DNA from: Acetatifactor sp.
Lineage (GTDB): Bacteria > Bacillota > Clostridia > Lachnospirales > Lachnospiraceae
Length of the DNA stretch: 42,912 bases
Assembly (NCBI GenBank): GCA_022511465.1
Contig: JAFLRM010000002.1
Location: forward strand, 87,845-130,756
Direction of reading: 5' to 3'
Shown piece by piece: positions 36,356-42,912 of the stretch (position 1 is its first letter; every line of letters starts with the position of its first letter). Below the pieces are notes generated by a model. That model made no database searches, was not told the origin of the DNA, and was given only the letters and a program-made list of their open reading frames with translations. The position numbers were made by a program, and so were the translations under genes.

Positions 36356-36393
36356 AATGCCATAAATACATGAATTTTATGACAGGAGGCAAA

Positions 36394-37146
36394 ATGAATA
36401 CCTACACTATTCCAAAAAACACAAAAATCATAGTGGAAACCAGCGACCTCACAAAGCTTCACGGCACGAAGCCCCGCGTGGCTCATCTACACCTTCAGGT
36501 GCTCTCAAAGTGTGTCTACGGCTTTCTGGGACCAAACGGCGCGGGAAAGACCACCACATTAAAACTGCTCCTTGGACTAGCCAAGCCAAACCAGGGAAAG
36601 GTTTATCTCTTTGGCGATGAGGTCACCGACCGAAACCGCCTCGCGCTCCTCAGGCGGACGGGGAGCCTGATTGAGAGTCCCAGTTTCTATGGGCACCTGA
36701 CCGGCATGGAAAATCTACAGATCGTCGCCAAGCTAAAGGGAGTCCCTTTCTCGGAGATCGCGGATGTTCTTCACACCGTCCGGCTCACCTCCCAGCAGCA
36801 CAAGAAGGTCAAGCACTACTCTCTCGGCATGAAACAGCGTCTCGGCATTGCCATGGCGCTTCTGGGCGAACCGGAGCTCTTGATCCTGGACGAGCCCACC
36901 AACGGTTTAGATCCCGCCGGCATTCAGGAAATGCGAGAACTGATCAGATCCCTTCCGTCCGACCGCCACATGACCGTGATTCTGTCCAGCCACCTTCTGA
37001 GCGAGGTATCACAGATGGCCGATCAGGTGGGGATCATCAACCATGGAGAAATGATCTTTCAGGGCACACAGGCCGAGCTGCAGAGTCAAGGCAACAATCT
37101 GGAAGAAATCTTCCTAACACTGACGGGAGGTGCTGACAGCTTATGA
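36394..37146 (+). CDS. ABC transporter ATP-binding protein, lantibiotic/bacitracin-resistance type
   Basis: This single nucleotide-binding domain of 250 residues has Walker A GPNGAGKT (46-53), signature HYSLGMKQRLGIA and Walker B LLILDEPTNGLDP, the pattern of the BcrA/LanF/CprA group. I chose the ATG at 36394 because AGGAGG lies 4 nt upstream. An ATG at 36370 is too close to the -10-like box. Its stop overlaps the permease start (ATGA), so the two are translated together and form the transporter. Confidence 0.93.
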   Translation: MNTYTIPKNTKIIVETSDLTKLHGTKPRVAHLHLQVLSKCVYGFLGPNGAGKTTTLKLLLGLAKPNQGKVYLFGDEVTDRNRLALLRRTGSLIESPSFYGHLTGMENLQIVAKLKGVPFSEIADVLHTVRLTSQQHKKVKHYSLGMKQRLGIAMALLGEPELLILDEPTNGLDPAGIQEMRELIRSLPSDRHMTVILSSHLLSEVSQMADQVGIINHGEMIFQGTQAELQSQGNNLEEIFLTLTGGADSL

Positions 37147-38708
37147 ATTCCTTTTACAACGCCTTTTGGGTGGAAAAACAGAAACATAAGAAAACCTGGC
37201 TGATATTGGCCGCTGTTTTGTTATTTTACACGTTCTTTTTACATTGGCAGATGGACCGTGACACTTACCGACCCCAAGGTTGGATCATGCTGCTGTATGA
37301 TCTTCCGGTATTAAACGCTATTGTTCTCCCACTCACCATGGCTGTACTGGCAAGCCAGATCATGGATGTGGAACACAAGGGAAACACCTGGAAGCTTTTG
37401 GAGAGCCTGCAATCCAAGGCAAGCCTGCTCTGGTGCAAGATTGTGTACGGTCTTGGTGCCATTACACTCTTTACCTTAATTCAGACGGTGATCGCCCTCT
37501 TCCTGGGGTATCTCTGCCACTATGAGGGAAGTCCTGACTGGCTTTCCTACGGACTATACTTTCGAAATACACTGGCTGTCACCTTTGTCCTATACCTGCT
37601 GCAACTGCTTTTATCCTTAATTTTTGCCAATCAGGCGGTTGCGATCTCCACAGGGATCTGTGGCAGCATGGCAGGGTTATTTATCCTGTATCTCCCCATA
37701 TCTGTCCTGTATGAGGTAATTCCATGGGGCCTCTACGGAGCCACCTCCTTTGTGCGGATGGACTGGGATCCGGCGACCCGGATCATATCCTACTCCTATG
37801 AAAGAGTACTGGACGACGCGTTTGTCTGGGTTATGTTCTGGATGGCTGCCCTGCTCTTTGCCGGGCATAAATTGTTTGAAAGATTGGAGACGGAAGGCCT
37901 TGCCCTAAAAAGAAAGTTACAAAAAGAAAGCTCCCCCAGACCGGAGGAGACCTTTACGGCGGACAACCCACATGCAGGCGCTTTACGCACATTTTTGCCC
38001 GCGGAATGGATCAAGTTAAAACGCACGCCCATATGGATCGCCTTTCTGGTGTTGCCCTTGATATCCGCCCTGATCGGCACTTTTAATTACATGGGAAATA
38101 TTGAAGTCCTGACGGAGGATTGGTACAGCCTGTGGTCACAGCACACCCTGTTCTCCTGCCTTCTGTTCCAGCCGGCGCTGATCGGTGTATGCTGCAGCTA
38201 CCTCTGGCGGATGGAGCACACCGGAACCAATTGGAACCAGATAAAATGCCTTGCCTTCCCTTGGAAGATCGTGAAGGACAAGCTTCTTGTCTCCGCTCTT
38301 CTGGCGGCGCTTATGCAGCTTTGGCTGCTCATACTCTTTATCGCGGGCGGAATATATGCGGGGTTAAGCCTTCCTCTGCCCAGGGAACTGGCGGAATGGA
38401 TGCTCTGCGGTCTGGTGGGAAGCATCGCTGTCTGCTCAATACAGCTCTTCCTCTCTCTGGTCATCCGCAGCTTCGCCGTGCCCATCGGCATCGCCATCCT
38501 GTGCAGCGTGGGCGGTCTCTTTCTGGCCAACCGGGGAATGTGGTATCTGACGCCCCACTTCCTCCTTGGTTTGGGAATGCGGGCCAATAATCCTTTCTAT
38601 CAGATCAACATTCCTGCCTTTCTGGCAGTATGTGCCGCATATTTAACAACAACTGCTATTTTAAGTGTGCAATACATTCGGAGACACGATGTGATCACCT
38701 CCGCTTGA
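37143..38708 (+). CDS. ABC-2-type permease, fused tandem duplication (LanE/LanG-like)
   Basis: The 521-residue protein is about twice the usual length of a LanE or LanG permease. Two homologous halves are visible, residues 1-245 and about 283-521. Each begins with a basic amphipathic start and a first helix (FWVEKQKHKKTWLILAAV and EWIKLKRTPIWIAFLVLP). Each has the cytoplasmic motif EHKGNTWKLLES or EHTGTNWNQIKC at the same place, followed by further helices. About 12 membrane helices are expected. A fused single-chain permease can pair with an ATPase dimer. It is likely to export or exclude antimicrobial peptides. Confidence 0.88.
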   Translation: MNSFYNAFWVEKQKHKKTWLILAAVLLFYTFFLHWQMDRDTYRPQGWIMLLYDLPVLNAIVLPLTMAVLASQIMDVEHKGNTWKLLESLQSKASLLWCKIVYGLGAITLFTLIQTVIALFLGYLCHYEGSPDWLSYGLYFRNTLAVTFVLYLLQLLLSLIFANQAVAISTGICGSMAGLFILYLPISVLYEVIPWGLYGATSFVRMDWDPATRIISYSYERVLDDAFVWVMFWMAALLFAGHKLFERLETEGLALKRKLQKESSPRPEETFTADNPHAGALRTFLPAEWIKLKRTPIWIAFLVLPLISALIGTFNYMGNIEVLTEDWYSLWSQHTLFSCLLFQPALIGVCCSYLWRMEHTGTNWNQIKCLAFPWKIVKDKLLVSALLAALMQLWLLILFIAGGIYAGLSLPLPRELAEWMLCGLVGSIAVCSIQLFLSLVIRSFAVPIGIAILCSVGGLFLANRGMWYLTPHFLLGLGMRANNPFYQINIPAFLAVCAAYLTTTAILSVQYIRRHDVITSA

Positions 38709-38719
38709 TGGAGTGGATG

Positions 38720-39553
38720 CTATCTGTTGCTTCGAACCAGCACCTTGTTCACCGGCCGAAAGTACCGGTTCATGTAGGCGCCCACCAACATTATGTACAT
38801 ACAAAAGTACATCCACAGCATGATGATCACGATCAGAGACAGACTGCCATACATACTGTAGGAACCGGAATGTTCCACATACATGGAGAAGCCCCACGAG
38901 AACACGATCCATCCTACCGATGCAAACAGAGCTCCCGGAAATTGCTCCCGAAAACGCATCTTGGTACTGGGTACAAAGGCGTAGATCGCAGTAAATATCA
39001 ACGCCAGCAAGATCCATACCAGAAGAAAACGAAACTGCATGATCACCAGAGCGATCAACTGTAACGTGGGAAATCTATGCAATGCCACATCCACCAGCTG
39101 GTTGCCGAAGACCATGACAAGCAGAGAGATCAACACTACTACCAGCATCAGAAAAGTATAGATAGAGGATGACATCCGCACCACAAAATAGTTGCGTTTC
39201 TCCTCTACCCCATTGATGGCATTGAGCCCCTGGATCAGTGCCATCACCCCTTTTCCCGCCGTCCACAGGGTAGTGATGACAGCAATGGACAAGATCCCTG
39301 CTGATTTATCATACACCTCCGAGATCATCATATGCACCAGCGGATCCATCATTTCGGGCGTAATCTCCGTCACCGCCGTCATCAGGTTTTCTTCCGTCAG
39401 CGGTGTGTAAGGAATGATCGCACAGATCACCACCAGCATTGGCACCAGTGACAAAAAGATAAAAAATGCCATGCTCGCCGCAAAGGCATTGATATTCTGT
39501 TTTTTGATCTGTTCGGAAAAATCACATAAGATCAGATAACATTTGCGAAGCAT
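38720..39553 (-). CDS. YihY/virulence factor BrkB family membrane protein
   Basis: The 277-residue protein has about six membrane helices and the YihY/BrkB pattern: an N-terminal NAFAASMAFFIFLSLVPML helix, WTAGKGVMALIQGLNAI in the loop, and a C-terminal FSWGFSMYVEHSGSYSMYGSL segment. The family was once called RNase BN in error, and its molecular role is unsettled. GAGGG lies about 9 nt before the ATG. It ends 12 nt from the end of the permease gene and begins 18 nt after the SpoIID-like gene, with which it may be cotranscribed. Confidence 0.92.
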   Translation of the reverse strand: MLRKCYLILCDFSEQIKKQNINAFAASMAFFIFLSLVPMLVVICAIIPYTPLTEENLMTAVTEITPEMMDPLVHMMISEVYDKSAGILSIAVITTLWTAGKGVMALIQGLNAINGVEEKRNYFVVRMSSSIYTFLMLVVVLISLLVMVFGNQLVDVALHRFPTLQLIALVIMQFRFLLVWILLALIFTAIYAFVPSTKMRFREQFPGALFASVGWIVFSWGFSMYVEHSGSYSMYGSLSLIVIIMLWMYFCMYIMLVGAYMNRYFRPVNKVLVRSNR

Positions 39554-39571
39554 AAAATTATACCCTCATTA

Positions 39572-41512
39572 TTATTCTATGAGTGCTCTGGCTGTGCACC
39601 CGTCAAAAAAGAATGTCAGGATCGAATCGGAGGTAAGTCCCGCTTTTGCCATGTCTCTGGCACCATTCTGACTCATTCCCACGCCGTGCCCAAAACCACC
39701 ACCTGTCAGGGTATATCCTACCACGTTTTCCTTGTCCATGGCAACAGAAATCACAAAAAAGCCGCTGGGTAACAGGTTGGCGGAGTTTACCTCACTGCCA
39801 TCCTGCCGCACCACCTTACTCTTTCCGTCGTTCAATACATAACGAATGTTATTCTCTGCGATCACCTTGTATGTACCACCGTTAGTCACAAGGATCAGCT
39901 CGTCACAGACGCCTCCCGCTCCGCGCGTCTCCACATAAATATCCTTCACCTTCGTAAACTCTTTAATGTCCATGCTGACATACTCCCCATTTTTAAGGGT
40001 CAATACCAGTCGGCTATTAGCCTGAAAGCGCTTGACAAGTGTCTCATACATGTGCGCTGCATCCAGCTCCTTCACCTGATAGGACCAGCGATACCAGCTC
40101 TCTGCCGCCTCGTAAGCATCTTCATTTTTCGTCCGGATAAATTCCGCAAAGGATTCCTCCTCACGCAGCTGTTCCCCCAGAGATAATTCCGCAGCGGCGT
40201 CTTCCAACGCTCCTGCAGGCGATATCTCCTTCGCTTTCAGATAGGTCAACGTAGGCGCTTCCGCCGTCTTCCAGACGTTTGCGTCCGTCCCCATCCCGCA
40301 GGAGGTGGAATAATAGTAGGTTCCGGCCAGATTCCCCTCCGCGGTGAAGAGAAGCCGTCCATAGGTCTCCTTGACCGCTGTTGTGGTGCTCTGCTGTTCC
40401 AATATGTTGTTATACACCTGATAGGACGTGCTGTCATCCACATGGGCACCATACTGGGGATAACCGGCTCTCACCATATGTCCATAAGCGTAAGTTCTGG
40501 CGCAGATCGCCTGCGCTTTCAACGCCTCCTTGGGATAACTCGCCGGCATCTCGCTGGGAACCACACAGTACAAGTATTCCTCCAAAGGCAGCTCATTCAC
40601 GGCCACGATACCGTCCTCTGCCAATTCCAATTCAAAATGTCCTCTGTAGGCCGGTGTCCCCTGACTTCTGCTCACATTGCACAAAGAGATACGCCCTGTC
40701 AGCGCATCAGGAGTTATGACGACGCGCCCGTCATTAAAGTAAGCGCTATCCCTACCTATAGCAATCTGCTCTCCTGCCGCGTGTCGTTCTGTGACAGGAT
40801 CATCATAGGCTCCATACTGAATAGTAAATCCCGTGTCAGAAGTCAAAACCAGCTCTTCGTGATATAGCCCCGCAAAATCAGAGCCCTTGATCAGCACACG
40901 AATATACTCCATTGCCTCATCTCGGGCAATGAGCAGGCAGCATATCTCACCGTTTTCAATCACCAGATCCGCAAAATTGTAGCCGAAAGCCAGATCTCTC
41001 ACCGTGCACATCTCCAGCGTATTGTAAACGCGATAGCCTTTATAATCTGCAGCCAGCGGGATATGTCCGTAACCTTCCACTTCCACGCCGCTTTGATCCG
41101 CGCTCAAAACCTTGCCGTTAATCTTCTCTGACTTAACTGTGACTGCAGTCACCAGTCCGTCCGTCAGCTCTACGTCCGCAACCTGCTCCCGCAGAGAAAT
41201 ATACCACGCAGACTCCTCGGTAGAGTCGGCGGCATGACCCACAATATATTCCGCTGCATAGCGGTAACCTAACTCCTCACCGTCCTGATAAAATTTCAGG
41301 TGTTCTTCATCTGCCTCCATGATCCAGACATTGGTGACCACCTTGATCACCGGAACATGCTCCACGGGACCGGGCTGTTCCTCTCTATGTAGCAGAGCTG
41401 ACGCAATTCTTGCAAACAGCAGAATTATCAAAAGCAACAATCCCAAAAGGCAGAGAAATGCTTTCATCTGCATCCTCTGGGATTTATTTAACTTAAAACG
41501 TTTTTGGCTCAA
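39572..41512 (-). CDS. SpoIID/LytB-domain protein, membrane-anchored
   Basis: One N-terminal membrane helix (about residues 18-40 after a basic start) precedes a large extracytoplasmic part. The SpoIID/LytB domain has VNELPLEEYLYCVVPSEMPASYPKEALKAQA with the catalytic-type glutamate, VDDSTSYQVYN and TYYYSTSCGMG, and ends with GFGHGVGMSQNGA. SpoIID is a lytic transglycosylase of engulfment. This protein is nearly twice as long, with an extra N-terminal region of about 250 residues, so it is a relative and not plain spoIID. I favour a TTG start at 41512 with GAGGT 6 nt upstream. A GTG at 41530 has no site. Confidence 0.88.
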   Translation of the reverse strand: MSQKRFKLNKSQRMQMKAFLCLLGLLLLIILLFARIASALLHREEQPGPVEHVPVIKVVTNVWIMEADEEHLKFYQDGEELGYRYAAEYIVGHAADSTEESAWYISLREQVADVELTDGLVTAVTVKSEKINGKVLSADQSGVEVEGYGHIPLAADYKGYRVYNTLEMCTVRDLAFGYNFADLVIENGEICCLLIARDEAMEYIRVLIKGSDFAGLYHEELVLTSDTGFTIQYGAYDDPVTERHAAGEQIAIGRDSAYFNDGRVVITPDALTGRISLCNVSRSQGTPAYRGHFELELAEDGIVAVNELPLEEYLYCVVPSEMPASYPKEALKAQAICARTYAYGHMVRAGYPQYGAHVDDSTSYQVYNNILEQQSTTTAVKETYGRLLFTAEGNLAGTYYYSTSCGMGTDANVWKTAEAPTLTYLKAKEISPAGALEDAAAELSLGEQLREEESFAEFIRTKNEDAYEAAESWYRWSYQVKELDAAHMYETLVKRFQANSRLVLTLKNGEYVSMDIKEFTKVKDIYVETRGAGGVCDELILVTNGGTYKVIAENNIRYVLNDGKSKVVRQDGSEVNSANLLPSGFFVISVAMDKENVVGYTLTGGGFGHGVGMSQNGARDMAKAGLTSDSILTFFFDGCTARALIE

Positions 41513-41537
41513 ACTCTTTACCTCACACACACATCTT

Positions 41538-41563
41538 AAAAGAGCAGCCCCACTGGACTGCTC
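41538..41563 (-). terminator. Terminator of the 41763 RNA, directly before the SpoIID-like gene
   Basis: On the minus strand GAGCAGTCC pairs with GGGCTGCTC over 9 bp (one G-U) around AGTG, followed by TTTTAA. It ends about 25 nt before the favoured start codon. Confidence 0.85.
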
Positions 41564-41763
41564 CTTATCTTTTGTTTATGCCCGAAATGCCGCCTCCTGT
41601 CTTTTGACTCCTAGCTGTGCTAGGTGGGTAACCGCAACCACACTTTTGCCTTCCCTTGCAATCCTCTCGCGAGTGAGGGCTTGACAGCCATGGGGCAATA
41701 TAGGAATCCCTTTTAAAGTAATGTAGGTTCAAAAATGACAAGAGTTATCGCACATTTCAGGTT
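41538..41763 (-). ncRNA. Candidate structured RNA, 6S-RNA-like layout (or attenuator leader)
   Basis: A consensus-like promoter, about 225 nt without a convincing coding frame, and a terminator define this unit. The 5' end CCTGAAATG (41753-41761) pairs with CATTTCGGG (41581-41589). CTCTTGTC (41737-41744) pairs with GACAGGAG (41594-41601). TTTTGA (41729-41734) pairs with TCAAAA (41602-41607). The result is an interrupted terminal helix of about 23 bp. A 6-bp hairpin CCTAGC-ACA-GCTAGG (41610-41624) lies on the 3' side of a large internal region, and further local hairpins lie at the apex, such as GGCTGTCAAGCC. Closed ends, a central bubble with a 3'-strand hairpin, and a body of about 185 nt before the terminator all fit 6S RNA. 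A regulatory leader of the SpoIID-like gene is the alternative. Confidence 0.55.
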
Positions 41764-41769
41764 ACTATT

Positions 41770-41798
41770 ATTATATCTGATTACAGGGCAATTTACAA
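41770..41798 (-). promoter_or_regulatory. Promoter of the candidate RNA
   Basis: On the minus strand the -35 TTGTAA lies at 41793-41798 and the -10 TATAAT at 41770-41775, with a 17-bp spacer. The start is expected near 41763, exactly at the base of the terminal helix. Confidence 0.82.
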
Positions 41799-41832
41799 CA
41801 GAAAAATATGGCATTCTTGAACGCTCCCTCAG

Positions 41833-41874
41833 AAAAAACGGCGGAAAATTCGTGTAAACACGATTTTCCGCCGT
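41833..41874 (-). terminator. pckA terminator
   Basis: On the minus strand ACGGCGGAAAATCGTGT pairs with ACACGAATTTTCCGCCGT with one unpaired base, followed by TTTTTT. Confidence 0.92.
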
Positions 41875-41902
41875 CTATCAATTCCAGTCGAACTGTATAA
41901 CC

Positions 41903-42912
41903 TTACGCCTGAGGACCTGCTGCAACCAATGCCTTACCTGCATCATTACCCTCATATTTCACAAAGTTCTTGGTAAATCTCTGAGCCAGATCCTTCGCCT
42001 TGGTCTCCCACTCGGAAGCGTCTGCATAAGTATTCCGAGGATCTAAGATATTGGTATCTACGCCGGGAAGCTCAGTGGGAACTTCAAAGTTGAAGTAAGG
42101 AATCTTCTTGGTAGATGCCTTCTCGATGTCACCATTTAAGATCGCATCGATGATACCACGGGTATCCTTGATGGAGATACGCTTTCCGGTGCCGTTCCAA
42201 CCGGTATTTACCAGATAAGCCTTAGCGCCGTTTGCTTCCATCTTCTTAACCAGCTCCTCTGCATACTTGGTAGGATGCAGCTCCAGGAAAGCCTGACCAA
42301 AGCAAGCGGAGAAAGTAGGGGTAGGCTCTGTGATGCCACGCTCCGTACCTGCAAGCTTAGCGGTGAAGCCGGACAGGAAGTAGTACTGAGTCTGCTCCGG
42401 GGTCAGGATGGACACAGGAGGCAGTACGCCGAACGCATCTGCGGATAAGAAGATCACATTCTTTGCTGCAGGTGCTGCAGAAACAGGGCGAACGATCTTC
42501 TCGATATGGTCGATAGGATAAGATACACGAGTGTTCTCTGTCACGCTCTTATCGTCAAAGTCAATCTTGCCGTTTGCATCCAGAGTAACGTTCTCAAGAA
42601 GAGCATTTTTCTTGATCGCATTGTAGATATCGGGCTCGGAATCCTTGTCCAGATTGATAACCTTCGCATAGCAGCCGCCCTCGAAGTTGAACACGCCTTT
42701 GTCATCCCAGCCGTGCTCGTCGTCACCGATCAGGAGACGCTTGGGATCTGTGGACAGGGTGGTCTTACCAGTTCCGGACAGACCAAAGAAAATTGCGGTG
42801 TTCTGACCGTTCATGTCTGTATTTGCAGAGCAGTGCATGGAAGCAATACCCTTCAGAGGCAGATAGTAGTTCATCATGGAGAACATACCCTTCTTCATCT
42901 CGCCGCCGTACC
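41903..42912 (-). CDS. pckA: Phosphoenolpyruvate carboxykinase (ATP), partial
   Basis: This is the C-terminal 336 residues of the enzyme. The start lies beyond the right edge, since the frame continues through [11 protein letters not shown], a conserved internal segment. The enzyme interconverts oxaloacetate and PEP. In fermenters it often runs towards oxaloacetate, storing ATP. The kinase-1 P-loop is [11 protein letters not shown] and the kinase-2 motif is LIGDDEHGW, with the metal-binding aspartates. The usual length is about 535 residues. A strong terminator follows. Confidence 0.96.
   Translation of the reverse strand, partial: YGGEMKKGMFSMMNYYLPLKGIASMHCSANTDMNGQNTAIFFGLSGTGKTTLSTDPKRLLIGDDEHGWDDKGVFNFEGGCYAKVINLDKDSEPDIYNAIKKNALLENVTLDANGKIDFDDKSVTENTRVSYPIDHIEKIVRPVSAAPAAKNVIFLSADAFGVLPPVSILTPEQTQYYFLSGFTAKLAGTERGITEPTPTFSACFGQAFLELHPTKYAEELVKKMEANGAKAYLVNTGWNGTGKRISIKDTRGIIDAILNGDIEKASTKKIPYFNFEVPTELPGVDTNILDPRNTYADASEWETKAKDLAQRFTKNFVKYEGNDAGKALVAAGPQA

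Noticed and set aside
41319..41684. 121-residue plus-strand frame across the spoIID start and RNA region
   Set aside because: It runs antisense to the SpoIID-like gene and the structured RNA, with no start signals. Openness in several frames fits a conserved RNA.

Overview
The window looks like a chromosomal segment of a spore-forming, Gram-positive anaerobe of the Clostridia, most likely a Lachnospiraceae relative. The reasons are about 50% GC, SpoIID and high-cysteine spore-type proteins, BspA-type leucine-rich surface proteins, a class B sortase, T-box leaders before leuS and pheST, and a Rex redox repressor. I see no prophage, insertion sequence, tRNA, rRNA or CRISPR array. The window cuts through pckA at the right end. 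The left 82 bases hold nothing I can call.

Region 1 (83-9436). A minus-strand operon runs rex, coiled-coil protein, nnr (NAD(P)HX repair), alr. It is divergent from an ABC-F ATPase. Two near-consensus promoters sit back to back over a Rex-box-like palindrome. A bidirectional terminator separates the ABC-F gene from a gntR-icd operon whose promoter lies under a 32-bp palindrome. A cytosolic-type subtilase follows.

Region 2 (9483-19107). A surface locus holds a class B sortase, a 1618-residue BspA-type LRR protein with a TPKTG sorting signal, and a 741-residue LRR protein with a C-terminal anchor. Divergent from it are a high-cysteine, spore-type small protein and two small helical proteins of unknown function.

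Region 3 (19133-34089). This is translation and tRNA biology: leuS under a Leu T-box, an EF-G paralogue, tyrA, then a Phe T-box driving pheS-pheT, followed by an M18 aminopeptidase and queA. PilZ and VanZ-like genes follow with their own leader. A Uma2-family gene and an Spx/ArsC-like gene form a pair under a consensus promoter.

Region 4 (34306-42912). A two-component system is divergent from an ABC transporter of the lantibiotic/antimicrobial-peptide type whose permease is a fused tandem duplication. Then come YihY, a SpoIID/LytB-domain protein and partial pckA.

Two non-coding features deserve most attention. One is a promoter-to-terminator RNA of about 225 nt between pckA and spoIID (41538-41763), with its 5' and 3' ends paired in a long interrupted helix, resembling 6S RNA architecture. 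The other is a repeated, self-complementary 5'-leader element that starts at the -10 box of both rex and pilZ and carries the ribosome-binding region in its last arm. A degenerate relative lies before pheS.
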